64,000 nucleotides of DNA from Taudactylus pleione (GCA_031769625.1 JAUIMM010001597.1:124001-188000), one strand, 5' to 3'; counted from the first letter of the stretch, positions 52,732 through 62,523 are shown. The notes: generated by a model from the sequence alone, not told the origin. Numbers and translations are program-made.

Positions 52732-53281
52732 GGGGGTCATTCAGACCCGCTCGCGAGCGGCAGTACGCTCGCAAACGGGTCGATGTTCCCCACTGCGCAT
52801 GCGCACGACGGAGGGAGCTCCGTCGTGCGCATGCGCGAGACCCGGGGAGCGACGGGCTTTCCATCGCTCCGGGTCTCGCACCAAAGGGGGCGTGCTGTCG
52901 ATGTTGATTGACAGCACGCCCCCTTTGGTGGGAGTGCCGGGGCCGTGCCTGCCAGACGGAGGCGTTCCCATGGGAACGCCTACCGTCTGAAGCCGGCCCC
53001 ACTGACATCACTAGTGATGTCAGTGGGAGTGATTTTGGCTCTGATAGAGCCAAAATCACTCCAGGGCTTGTGGCAGGGAGACCCTACCGCAGGGTCTCCG
53101 TCGCAAGTCCGATGGTCGCGATGGTCAAGACCATCGCGACCATCTTTTTGGCCGCTCGCATATGCTGTGGGTGGTCACCCACAGCTATGCGAGCGGCCAG
53201 GAGGCCGCTCCATTTTCAAGGAGGAGGGCCCTGATTCAGAGCGAGCGCTCTGGTCAGAGCGTTCAGCTTTGAATCAGGCCC
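52732..53281 (+). mobile_element. Palindrome-array element, copy H5, in Penelope copy E
   Basis: A 550-bp element with ends GGGGGTCATTCAGACC and GCTTTGAATCAGGCCC, flanked by AAA (52729-52731, 53282-53284). Ignoring it and one AAA joins the frame (TAKRL to WPLYN). Hairpins in order: 52743-52780, 52795-52836 (19-bp perfect arms), 52837-52878, 52880-52929 (20-bp perfect arms), 52954-52988, 52998-53027 (no loop, half-site CCCACTGACATCACT), 53026-53062 (17-bp perfect arms), 53065-53109, 53111-53145 (16-bp perfect arms), 53150-53197 and a terminal 53227-53281 hairpin that contains the terminal repeat itself. No protein coding. Confidence 0.93.
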
Positions 53282-53284
53282 AAA

Positions 53285-54409
53285 GTCTCTTAGCTGTTTT
53301 AATGATTTCCGTACTTGCAGTGGAAAATTGGTTAGTAAACAATATTGAGTTCTTGTTAGATTGTCCAGTTGATTTCTGCAGCAACTTAGATCAAGGTATA
53401 TTCATAGCTTTTACCCTAGCTGCCGTGAGGGCCACAGTGGAATATCCCCTTTGCAAAAAACGGTTGTACATAAAGTCCATCTGCTTTTTCTCATCCTCTT
53501 TATCATCACAAATACGCCTAACCCTCACAAATTGCGAGAATGGTAGGCCTCGTTTCAGTGCAGCTGGGTGATGACTAGACGCAGACAACAAAGTATTACA
53601 ATCAGTAGGTTTATTGTAAATAGAGGTGCAGATTTTACCTTCCTTCTGTGTCACCGCTACATCCAAGAAATGGACGTATTCATTGCTGATCTCGTACGTA
53701 AATTTGATATTAGGGTCACTTTGGTTAATTACGGACATCATCTCTCTAAATTCCATTTCTGACCCAATCCAAAGGAGGAACACATCATCTATATAGCGCT
53801 TGTAAAAGATGATCTTTGCTGCGTTTATAGGGTCTTGGAAAAATATATCTCTTTTCAGAGAGAACATAAAGGCATTCGCGTATGCGGGGGCCACACAGGA
53901 CCCCATCGCACATCCTTGAAGCTGAATTAAGAAGTCTCCATTAAAAATGAAAAAGTTCCTCATCAGAACCAGACGTAATAAATCTAAAAAAAGTCTATGT
54001 CTGGACCACAGTAATTGCTGTTATTAGTAATGAGCCATTTCATTGCTTCAATACCCCTATTGTGGGGAATGTTAGTGTAGAGGCTAATTACATCAATCGT
54101 CACCATAAAGAAATTAGGGGGTAGGTACGTCAGATTCTTCAGGTTATTCAAGAACATGGTAGTATCCTTCAAAAAAGTCGTATCACTCTGAATTACCGGC
54201 TGAAGGTATAGGTCCAAATATTTCGAAATATTATAATACAATGAATCCCTTGCCGATATTATTGGCCTACCTGGGGGCTGTACACTATTTTTGTGCAACT
54301 TAGGAAGCAAATAAAAAATCGGAACCCTTGGTGCCTCATGAAGCAATGAAGTCGTTATTTTATTTGTTATTAAATTATTGGACACTGCTTTGGTCAAAAG
54401 GTCTTCCAA
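53285..54409 (-). pseudogene. Penelope copy E, reverse transcriptase
   Basis: Two main frames. 54409-53984: VPIFYLLPKLHKNSVQPPGR, ISARDSLYYNISKYLDLYL, TIDVISLYTNIPHNRGIEAM. 53963-53391: GCAMGSCVAPAYANAFMF, the catalytic KRYIDDVFLLWIGSE, VHFLDVAVTQKEGK, YNKPTDCNTLLSASSHHP and LKRGLPFSQFVRVRRIC. A frameshift lies near 53970-53985 and another after RVKAMNIP at 53391. Catalytic YIDD is retained. Confidence 0.92.
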
Positions 54410-55684
54410 TTCTTCATAAAAGGCCTTGGTTGGATCAATATCCGAGCGATTAATTTTCTCAGGGCAGCACGCTCTTTATATGATAAATTATAAGGTTGGT
54501 TAAAATCTTCCACTCTCTCAATTGTATCCAGAACTGTGTTCGTATAAACTTTGATGTTACTGTTGCTAGAGGCAGGGTCAAATAGAGATTTTGGCTTAAA
54601 TAGGTTTTTATCTACAGTAGAAGGCATTTGATATTGCGGCATTTCAGGATTTCCAAAATAATCCTTTAGCCTCAGTTGACGATTAAATTTACAGAGGTCG
54701 ATTTTACTTCGAAAACTGTTATGCATATTCGTCGGCACAAAGCTAAAGCCTTTCCGTAATACCTCATTTTCACCCTCTGTCAATATCCATGAGGAGAGAT
54801 TATATATCACCTTCTCCTTCTTGAATTCTGCCTTCCTCTGCCTCGCACACTGTCCACCCCTTCGAGTAGTGGATCCCTGATGGGGTCTCTTGAAGCTCTT
54901 GTAGCTACCCCTAAAGGGGGACGTGTGACTGATGACATATCCCTTGCTCCAGCACATTCCGTCTCACTTTGTGAAGTAAGTGATTCCCCTGAGTTCTCAG
55001 TATTAAAGGGTACCGGCGTTGCTTCCCAAATTTCCTAAAGGTCTTAGGCCTCCTATAGGTATTAGTGACCCAACTGTAAACTTGCTTTTCCTCGTAATCA
55101 CGGTTTACAATTGCTAGTTTGTTCTTTTTGAATTGAATTAACTCTTTTTTATATTTATTGACTTGAAGTTGTAATTTTTCCAACCAGTCACACGACCTAT
55201 CCTCCGTGAGAGTATTCAGATGCTGATCCTCATATGCTCTAATCTTTTCTTTGATGATATTCAACTCTCTGGTTGATTCCTCAATTACTAAGAGGATCAA
55301 GTCAAAAGATGCTCTGTTTAGGATTGCAGCCCACTTTCTACAGAATTCTGAGTTGTGCCTTCCAATAGTCGGGATATTACGTATTCTAAAGCCTCTTGGT
55401 ATCTTTTTTTCTCTAAAATAATCCGACAGTGTTACTCCATGTAAATAGTAATCCAGCTCTCATTTTTTTAATTTAAATAAGGTAAAATAGTGCTGCTGTA
55501 CTGAATCCTCCCCCGCTGTAGCTTCAAAATTTTCAGAAATCAGGATCCTATTGGTCTCCTCATCCGTAAAAGTATGGGTATCTCCCAATGGTAAATCCAC
55601 TTCATGTAGTCCTAAATTACTGGCTTGTAAAGTATTTTGCGACATAGCCCCTTCAAAAAACACCATGTGTATAAAAAAGTTCAA
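54394..55684 (-). pseudogene. Penelope copy E, N-terminal and basic regions
   Basis: Three overlapping frames. 55684-55460 starts MNFFIHMVFF and includes DTHTFTDEETNRILIS, like YTDSEVDTILFTS of family 1. 55300-54911 has LVIEESTRELNIIKEKIRAY and WLEKLQLQVNKYKKELIQFK. 54957-54394 has VIYNLSSWILTEGENEVL and LFDPASSNSNIKVYTNTVLD. The same series of segments precedes the RT in family 1 and element 2, so it is part of the Penelope protein, not a separate gene. Confidence 0.85.
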
Positions 55685-55845
55685 TCACAGATAGGAGTCC
55701 TTATAGATGAGTATTATATACTTAATGGAGTGTGCCTTAGAGAATATACACCAAAGTGTACACCAATATAGTAGTCCAAGAATCTCGGCACTATCACCAA
55801 ATCAAAATAAGACACTGGTGCCTTCCTCAATTGCATATAAATTGT

Positions 55846-56369
55846 AAGTAGAGATGACAGGCGGCACTCAGATGGTTAACAGAAAAAATGACACGGAACC
55901 TCCGCAAGTCTTGGCCAACGTTTCAATTCCACATACAGAATTTTTATCAGGACATAATATACATAAAGTACAAACACTTACCTATATACCCTCCACCAGA
56001 CACCCAAATGTGAAGTGCTGAAAGGACCTCGCACACTGACGCCCATCCACGCCGTCCAGGAACCAGTCGCGGCGGGGCTGACGTCATCAGCGGGAGTCCG
56101 TTGCTAAGTGACACATACCAACAAAAAAGATTGAGCACAGAGACTAGCGCATACCAGAAACTAACATAGCGATTGAGAACAGAGACTAGCGCATACCAGT
56201 GAATAACATAGCGAACTGGACAATTAGCCTGTCATAAAGATAATCAAATATCTAAATCGGATACCTACCAATGAGCCGTAACAGCAATAATGTACTAATA
56301 GCACATAGTTAACAACCTGTTACCAAAATGACAATAATCGTTTGATAAGGCAAACTCTAAGGGACCATA
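55846..56369 (-). repeat. Penelope family 2 terminal repeat, 5' of copy E
   Basis: Matches 51513-52034. Minus strand 55951-55919 carries the hammerhead-like CCTGATAA box, a stem of AATTC and GAATT, and GAAACGTTGGCC. It is cut at 56369 by the Ngaro element; the sequence expected next (TTAGAATCAACATAAGG) is found at 62296. Confidence 0.9.
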
Positions 56370-56727
56370 AAATAACCGAAGTTCTGATAGATCTGAGGGC
56401 ATATAAACACCTAGGCAGGGATACGTGTAGTTAATAAATTAGGTAGGAAGGTTAGCTTAATGATTGACAGGTTGTCTCTGTTTACGGATTGGTGAGTGCT
56501 GATTTAAGGGGTGTGGTTAGTGGGAGTGTGGGTAGGTCTGTACAGTTAATCTGCCTCTTTTGAACTTGATCTGCGTGCTGTTCGGTCGCAGGTCGTATGG
56601 TTCTGTGTTTGAGAGCTTTTGTTTTACTGATTCTTCTAATTCTTTCCCTCTCTATTCTCACATCTATACTTCTTCCTTCTTCTTCCTATCTAACCTCCTA
56701 TTTCTTTCTTTCCCTGTCTTATCTAAT
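56370..56727 (+). promoter_or_regulatory. 5' untranslated region of the Ngaro element
   Basis: About 360 bases, T-rich towards the end (CTTCTTCCTATC tracts), preceding the gag ATG. Likely includes the left split direct repeat and promoter, by analogy with the family. Confidence 0.5.
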
Positions 56728-57852
56728 ATGTCTCGCCCCCAGCGTGCCCGATCTGTTCCCGCCCGGCTGGCTGATGCTGCCAGGCTAGGGCTTATCCCGC
56801 TGATGCAATCGCCGGCCCCCGTCATTAGTTACCCCCGCCGGTCCTCCCGCAGAGCTGGAGGTGCCGACGGGGAAGGTGTGGGTGGCGCCGCTCAGACCCG
56901 CGCGCGCCGCTCTCATGGGCGCGCGCGGCGTCCACTCCGTGATACCGCCGGCCACCCCGGCTGAGTCCCGCTCTGGGGATTCAATCAGCCGGAGGATGGA
57001 GGGCGCCGCTCTTGCGGGCGCGCGCGACCCGCGCACTTAGCCAGTAAAGTTATGGTCACCCCGGCGGCGTCTCACTCCGGGACACCTACCAGCCGGGGGA
57101 CCAAACGCAGACATAAGGGAGTGAGTTGGGAGCCTGCCGGGGGTCCGGCTCACTCCATACCAGCGGGGGGGCGGAGCCAGCGGCCATCTCATCAAGGCCT
57201 GGGTCAGCAGCCATCTTATAGTGGGGGTGTGAATCAGGGGCAGCATGGTCTGCTTGCTGCCTTGGGATCCCCCATGGCAGCCCCTGTACCCCCATTGGTC
57301 AACAATGACATAAGACCAGCCAGCCAGGCTGGTCAGGCAGGCGCAGCAATGGATTACACTGCCATTGCTGGGCTGCTGGTGGCAGTGGTGGGCGCTCTCA
57401 CGCCCCTGCTGTCTCAGCAGCATGGGGCTGCAGGAACGCCTGCGGCCTCAGGGTCTGCGTCGGACAATGTGCGGGCACAGTTAGGTCCAATCATACAGCA
57501 GTTAGGTAATTTGTGCGGCCTCCCCCTCGCGGCATCACCTGTTTCCGCGGTTTCATTTGCCCCAGTAGCCGATGCAGGTGATGTTTCAGATGATTCCGCA
57601 TCTGTATCTTCTGTTACAGCTGACAGCGGGGCGGACGCTCCCTTGGCTGCACCTACGGTGCGCACACTCAACCCAGCCACCTCGGGTTCCCCCGGGGTTG
57701 GTGTCATCGCGGATCCTGGTTCCCGGAATGTGGTCGATGTACATGCTGGTGAGTGCGATAGTTCATCTGATATTAGCTCCTCTTCCAGTTCTACGTCATC
57801 TTCAGATGATAGTTCCCGCAGGGCTAGGCGCAGGCGTTACAAGCGATCATGA
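56728..57852 (+). pseudogene. Ngaro gag-like region, N-terminal part
   Basis: Starts MSRPQRARSVPARLADAARL at 56728 and stops at 56964. From 57052 another frame reads MVTPAASHSGTPTSRGTKRR, an Ala/Gly/Pro-rich middle and YTAIAGLLVAVVGALTPLL, ending in a long Ser/Asp tract (SSSDISSSSSSTSSSDDSS) and an Arg-rich tail. Low complexity and a hydrophobic block are usual in DIRS gag. The Arg-rich tail continues in another frame beyond 57852, so a frameshift interrupts it. Very GC-rich. Confidence 0.7.
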
Positions 57853-58088
57853 CGCCAACGTTCACGGAGACGTCGTCATTCCAGTGACAGATCATCAGGC
57901 AGTAGCACTAGCATAGAGGGTGGGGCCGGTCCAGGCGACGTAGTACACTGCGCAAATACAGAAGTCACAAGGGGTTTGCGGATGCGTTAGGAAGCGCATT
58001 CGTCTGGGACGCTATGTGGACATGTTCACCCTCACGGCTAAAGCTAAAAAAGCGTCCGCCGAAGCAAAATTAGAAAGGAGGCATAGGG

Positions 58089-58613
58089 GTGGAGGCTTAT
58101 AAGTCCTATACTAACTGGTTGTCGGGCTTTTGTGTCTTTTCTGCCTGCTATTTAAAAACTAGACCGTCAGAATACCTTAATGTTATTCGATACCTGCACT
58201 TGATTCACGGTCTGTTCCGGTGGTCTCGGGGTGCGGCATGGCGTCACTATGATGAGGAATTTCACAGGAAACAGGACAGGGTAGTTAATCTCGAGCTGGG
58301 TTGTAAAGATGTAGAAGTTTGGATGGAGATTTCTCAGTCTGCGGGGGGTGCGCCTGAATCGTCCCAGGGTCATCAGGTGCAATCCGCTACTACGTTGCCC
58401 TCTAGGACTACTGGTAATAATCAGGCGAAAGGAAAGTGTTTCGCCTTTAACCACGGCAACTGCACGATGGGGGGTCGGTGTCGTTTTCGACACCTCTGCA
58501 TCCGTTGCAACGCAGGCCACCCCAGCAAAGATTGCCCCAGAAGCGGCGGGGGTCCCTCAGCAGCTGGCTCTGGGCCCGCACCTAAGCGGGTTACCTCGGG
58601 ATCCTCTAAGTAA
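58089..58613 (+). pseudogene. Ngaro gag-like region, C-terminal zinc-knuckle part
   Basis: Frame with FCVFSACYLKTRPSEYLNVI and WSRGAAWRHYDEEFHRKQDR, typical of the capsid-like C-terminus, then two zinc-binding modules: CFAFNHGNCTMGGRCRFRH (CCCH) and CIRCNAGHPSKDC (CCHC). These bind RNA in gag proteins. The frame ends at 58613 overlapping the start of the RT frame, so RT may be expressed by frameshift or reinitiation; inference. Confidence 0.85.
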
Positions 58614-59184
58614 AGCTATGTCCCCGATTCGGTTGGATGCCATGACCAGGTGGCTTAATTGGTATCCATTACGCGATGATGCAGAATTTTTACGTTCAGG
58701 GTTTTCAGAGGGGTTCCGCCTTCCAGTTTCGGGAGCAGTAAGTTCAAGATGTCCCAGGAATCTCCGTTCTGCCTACGATTTGCCACAAATAGTCAGAGCC
58801 AAGGTGATGAAGGAGGTCAGTCTAGGCCGCATGATTGAGCCCTTTGACTTACCTCCAGTCACGGGCCTGATTCTTTCCCCTGTGGGAGTGGTTCCCAAGA
58901 AAGCCCCAGGTAGTTATCGGCTTATACAACATCTGTCCCACCCCCCGGGAACGTCGGTCAACGATGCCATTGCCGATGTCGAATGTTCCGTGCATTATCA
59001 ATCGTTTGACGCGGCTCTCGGCTGGTTTGCGCCTCTGGCACGGGCTCGCTTTTAGCCAAAGTGGATATCGAATCCGCATTCAGGCTGTTACCCTTGCATC
59101 CGGATTCTTTCCGTTTCATGGGTTTTAGGTTGGCGGACGGGTATTATTTGGACAAATGTCTCCCGATGGGTTGATTTTTTATGT
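58560..59184 (+). pseudogene. Ngaro reverse transcriptase, N-terminal half, with core deletion
   Basis: AMSPIRLDAMTRWLNWYPLR, LILSPVGVVPKKAPGSYRLI and QHLSHPPGTSVNDAIADVEC are DIRS-type RT fingers. After a frameshift near 59050, AKVDIESAFRLLPLHPDSF and MGFRLADGYYLDKCLPMG give the palm. At 59168-59185 CLPMG is followed almost directly by DFL and then the GPSNSDRCDRLL segment: about 35-40 residues, including the first catalytic Asp of the xxDD motif, are missing. The element cannot make active RT. Confidence 0.85.
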
Positions 59185-60147
59185 GTGGGGCCTTCCAATT
59201 CTGATCGTTGCGATCGCCTCCTTTTTTCGCTGCAAGCTTGCTTCACGGAATTTGGAGTCCCAATCGCACATGACAAGACAGAAGGTCCTTCCACTTGTTT
59301 AATCTTCTTAGGTATTGAGATCGATACGATTGCTGGGTGTTGTCGCCTGCCTCAGGACAAAATTTGTCGTTTGCAGGACGCCATACTGCTTGCGCTAGCA
59401 TCAGGGAAAGTCACTCTCAGACAGGGTCAATCTTTGCTTGGTTTGTTGAACTTTGCTTGCAAGGTTATCCCTATGGGGAGGGTCTTCTGTCGCAAGCTAC
59501 AGCGTGCTTTAGGAACTTTGCATTTACCTCATCATTTCCTGCGTTTGTCTGCAGAGCACAAACTTGATCTCGCAGTTTGGGACGTTTTCCTGTCAGGGTT
59601 CAATGCGGTGCGTATTTGGCTGTCGGTTCTGCAAACGAACAGTAGCCTGCAGCTCTTCACAGATGCTGCGGGTTCCTCGGGTTTTGGGGCCTTCTTGGAT
59701 GGATCTTGGTGCTTCGCCACATGGCCAGAGGAGTGGGTAAGGTTGGGACTGACCTCAAACCTACTTCTCCTGGAACTCTTTCCCATCATTGTATCACTTG
59801 AACTCTGGGGTTGGCGCTTGCGCGACCAGTCAGTGGTGTTCTGGTGCGATAATTTGGGGGTTGTACAGGCCATCAACAACCAAAGATCCTCGTGCCTCCC
59901 GGTGCTGCGTCTGCTAGCTTATATGGTGCTGCGCGCGTTGCAACTGAATATTAGCTTTAACGCTAGGCACGTCCCTGGGGTTGACAACGCTATTGCTGAC
60001 GCGCTGTCTAGGCAAGATTGGGTGAGGTTCAGGGCTTTGGCTCCCACAGCAGCTTTAAGAGGTGAATCATGTCCATCTCATTGTTGGCAGATTATCAAGC
60101 CGGCATGGAAGATCTCGCACGTCGGTCCGTGGCCCCTCGGACCTTGA
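59185..60147 (+). pseudogene. Ngaro RT thumb and RNase H domain
   Basis: RT end: CFTEFGVPIAHDKTEGPSTC, LIFLGIEIDTIAG, LRQGQSLLGLLNFACKVIP. RNase H (about residues 150-285 of this frame): LFTDAAGSSGFGAFLDG (first Asp), LLLELFPIIVSLELWG (Glu), VVFWCDNLGVVQAIN (second Asp), ARHVPGVDNAIADALSRQ (last Asp), so the catalytic set is complete. RNase H removes the RNA template in reverse transcription. The open frame overlaps the recombinase start by about 80 bases. Confidence 0.9.
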
Positions 60148-60967
60148 CTGCGTATCAGGCCTCGTGGCACCAATGGGAATGCTTCTTGCAGAGTCGGAGA
60201 TCAGCAGGTATTTCCAAGTGTGCACTCATGATAGAATTTGTGTGGAGTCTGTTTGGTGAAGGCAGGTCACGGGCTTATGTAGCCCAGAGGCTGGCCGGCA
60301 TTTCCTTCTTCTTGCAACTGGCAGGAAAGAGGGTTTTTTGATACAAAAGGCTCTTAGAGGCTGGTCGCGCGCACGCCCGACGTCGGATGTTCGTCGGCGC
60401 CCCATTGGTCCGGACCTATTATTACGATTAATTGAGTGTTTGCCAGTCATATGTTCATCCCCTTTTGAAGCGTCGCTTTTCCAGCTCGCTTTTGCGATGG
60501 CCTTCCATGGGGCTTTTCGCATCAGCGAGTTGGTTGCACAGTCTCGTTCCGCCCCTCCCCCACTGCTGCGATCTCACGTTGTCCTTCGTGGCTCCATGCT
60601 TTGCCGTATTCGACGGTCTAAAACTGATCAGCTGGGTAGGGGTCGATGGGTGTCCCTGCAATCCTCTCCGATGGAGGGTATTTGTCCGTTACACCTGGCG
60701 TCCCGATATATGATTCACCGCCCCGCGCTGGAAGGGGCTTGGCTCATGCATTTAGATGGTTCCCCTCTAACTAAATTTCAGTTTCGGTCGGTTTTTTATC
60801 ATTGCATACGGCACATCGGGCTTTCCACATCGGAGTTCGGTACTCATTCCTTTCGGATTGGCGCAGCGACCTTTGCAGCTTCTTCAGGTTCTTCTCCACA
60901 GGAGATCCAGGCCCTGGGACGGTGGAAGTCTGACGATTTCAGAAGATATGTCCGTGTGGAGTCTTGA
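60069..60967 (+). pseudogene. Ngaro tyrosine recombinase, one frameshift
   Basis: The enzyme integrates the circular DNA intermediate. N-terminal SAM-like domain (60069-60341): MSISLLADYQAGMEDLARRS, AYQASWHQWECFL, RLAGISFFLQLAG. The T run at 60334-60339 appears one T short, moving to frame 60338-60967: LFQLAFAMAFHGAFRISELV (catalytic Arg), RIRRSKTDQLGRG (Lys), FGTHSFRIGAATF (His-x-x-Arg), ALGRWKSDDFRRYVR (Trp and the nucleophile Tyr). All catalytic residues of the tyrosine recombinase family are visible. Confidence 0.93.
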
Positions 60968-61248
60968 TGTACTTTGTTTCAGGCTTGAGTGCTTCGGCCA
61001 ACTCGTCACCTTTTAGGTGGGGGTCTCGGGGGATTTTGCCCTGCTTTGGACAATGATTGGTTATCTACACAATAAAAATGATGAAGATGATAGTCATAAA
61101 ATGAAAAGATCCAGCAGGTTTTTTGTAGGTTTTTACCTCGGGTCAAGCCTTCCTTCCCCCTCTTCCCACCCCGCCCACCATCTCCCTCTGCAATATTGTT
61201 AGTCACAGTATCTCATGTATTTTTCTGTGTATTGCAGGTGGCATCCAG
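60968..61248 (+). other. Spacer between recombinase and SGNH gene, intron-like
   Basis: No protein domain. It starts just after the recombinase stop and ends with a T-rich tract TTTTTCTGTGTATTGCAG directly before GTGGCATCC, where the SGNH frame begins; this resembles a splice acceptor, so the hydrolase may be made from a spliced transcript. AATAAAAATG at 61070 is a possible poly(A) signal. Confidence 0.45.
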
Positions 61249-61804
61249 GATTGTAAGCCCATTTGGTTTGTCGGTCATTCCTATATGTTTTGGGCGGGGC
61301 AGTCCCGCTTTGCAACAGATGCTTCTGTTTTCCCTCGTTGGGATAGAGTGAGGTGGTTAGGCCGCAGAGGTATGCATTGGGGATCGTTATTGCCCTGTCT
61401 ACAGACGGCAGCAGAGAATTTCGGTTCTCCTTTAGTCTTGGTGATTCACCTGGGCGGGAATGATTTGTGCCAGCAGACGTCTCTCGAGTTGCGGCACGCT
61501 ATTATACGAGATTTGGGTGTGTTGCTCAGTCTGTGGCCTGATTGTGTGATTGTGTGGTCCGACATTATTCCCAGGCTTTCCTGGAGGTGTAGGTACAGTT
61601 TGGTGGGACTGGAAAAAGCCAGAAAGAGTGAATAGATGGGTGTCCGAGAGAGTTTTGCAAATGGGAGGTTTGGTGGTGCGTCACCCTCTAATTAGGGTAC
61701 GAGATGCCCATCTTTTTCGTATGGATGGGGTTCACCTCACGGAGGAGGGGCTATTTTTATTTCTTGAAGGTATAGGTTTAGTGTTAGGAGGTTTAGTTTG
61801 TTAG
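61249..61804 (+). pseudogene. Ngaro SGNH hydrolase-like domain, one frameshift
   Basis: The frame to 61635 reads KPIWFVGHSYMFWAGQSRF (block I, Ser in GHS where GDS is usual), LVLVIHLGGNDLCQQTSLEL (block III, GxND) and VIVWSDIIPRLSW. A frameshift near 61620 leads to VNRWVSERVLQMGGLVVRHP and RMDGVHLTEEGLFLFLEG (block V, DxxH). The Ser, Asn, Asp and His expected of SGNH esterases are present. The role in Ngaro elements is unknown. Confidence 0.9.
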
Positions 61805-62295
61805 ATGGTATGGTGGCGTACATGTTCCATTGGGAGCATGTGTGGCGGGAAAGAACGGCAGTCTATATAAAGCGTCCACCTTGCTGCAGTAATTGGCGGT
61901 GCGCCCCCCTTCAATGCACTGGTTAGGCTGATTTTACCCTACTGGGGTCAGCAGCACCTCTCGTCGGAGTGGGCTAATAATAGTGCATTGGGATGGGGGC
62001 TGGATACCGTCCAACTTGCCAGAGAGGGATATCGGCCCTTGCAAGTTGTTATATCACTCTGATACTTGAATTGGGATAGTGGCCCTTTTCAGTGAGTGCA
62101 TCACATCCTTGCTTAAGTCAAGTGGGGCGTCAGATGACTTGCCGTTCTTTCTTATTCCACCATACTATGTTGTAAAAATAAATAAAGCTGACCATATGTT
62201 TTTTATCGCATATACTTTGTCTGTCTCTTTATTTTATAGTTAAGTTGTTATAACATGTTTATGGTTGCACACATTATCTGCCAATAGGTAGTTTA
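61805..62295 (+). other. 3' untranslated and terminal region of the Ngaro element
   Basis: Contains TATATAAAGC at 61864, AATAAATAAAGC at 62179 (poly(A) signal) and short inverted words CAATGCACT and AGTGCATTG (61912, 61982). The split direct repeats expected here could not be matched to the 5' end by eye. Confidence 0.5.
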
Positions 62296-62511
62296 TTAGA
62301 ATCAACATAAGGAAACATTAAGATGCAGAAACATAATAACAAGAAACTCAAACAGGGTCATGAACAGGGATGCCTATTTAGATGAAACAGTTTAGTAAAC
62401 ATTGCTCATTTAATCCTTTTGGGCTCATTGTCTCCAATTTATGGATCCAACGAGCTTCCCTTTGCAACAGAAGTTTAGATCTGTCTCCCCCACGATGGTG
62501 CTCTGGGATTT
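62296..62511 (-). mobile_element. Penelope family 2, fragment F (3' end only)
   Basis: Matches 52036-52252 of copy E almost base for base: 3' untranslated region and the last codons of the endonuclease ([20 protein letters not shown] and the stop). Cut at 62511 inside the GIY-YIG region. Since it follows the terminal repeat of E once the Ngaro insertion is ignored, F was joined head-to-tail to E. Confidence 0.93.
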
Positions 62512-62523
62512 GGATGTAATTAC

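Larger units (their letters stand above)
51513..56369 (-). mobile_element. Penelope-like element, family 2, copy E
   Basis: Minus-strand copy with terminal repeats at both ends (51513-52034 and 55846-56369), which are over 95 percent alike by eye. Coding order on the minus strand: short N-terminal frame (55684-55460), basic region (55300-54394), RT (54409-53285), endonuclease (52728-52121). Interrupted by palindrome-array element H5 (52732-53281). Several frameshifts. The sequence is distinct from family 1 but has the same domain organisation. Confidence 0.92.
56370..62295 (+). mobile_element. DIRS-order Ngaro-type retrotransposon, 5.9 kb
   Basis: Encodes, in order, a gag-like protein with zinc knuckles, reverse transcriptase and RNase H, a tyrosine recombinase and an SGNH hydrolase, the set known for vertebrate Ngaro elements. 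It sits in the junction between Penelope fragments E and F: the uninterrupted junction GGGACCATATTAGAATC is present at 52026-52042, while here GGGACCATA and TTAGAATC are 5.9 kb apart. No duplication longer than the ambiguous TA is seen, as expected for recombinase-mediated insertion. I could not find the split direct repeats expected at the ends. Confidence 0.9.

Noticed and set aside
56700..57060. CpG island of a host gene
   Set aside because: It is the gag start of the Ngaro element, which is GC-rich in all frames.
61885..62000. Split direct repeats of the Ngaro element
   Set aside because: Only short inverted words (CAATGCACT and AGTGCATTG) were found; no convincing match with the 5' end.
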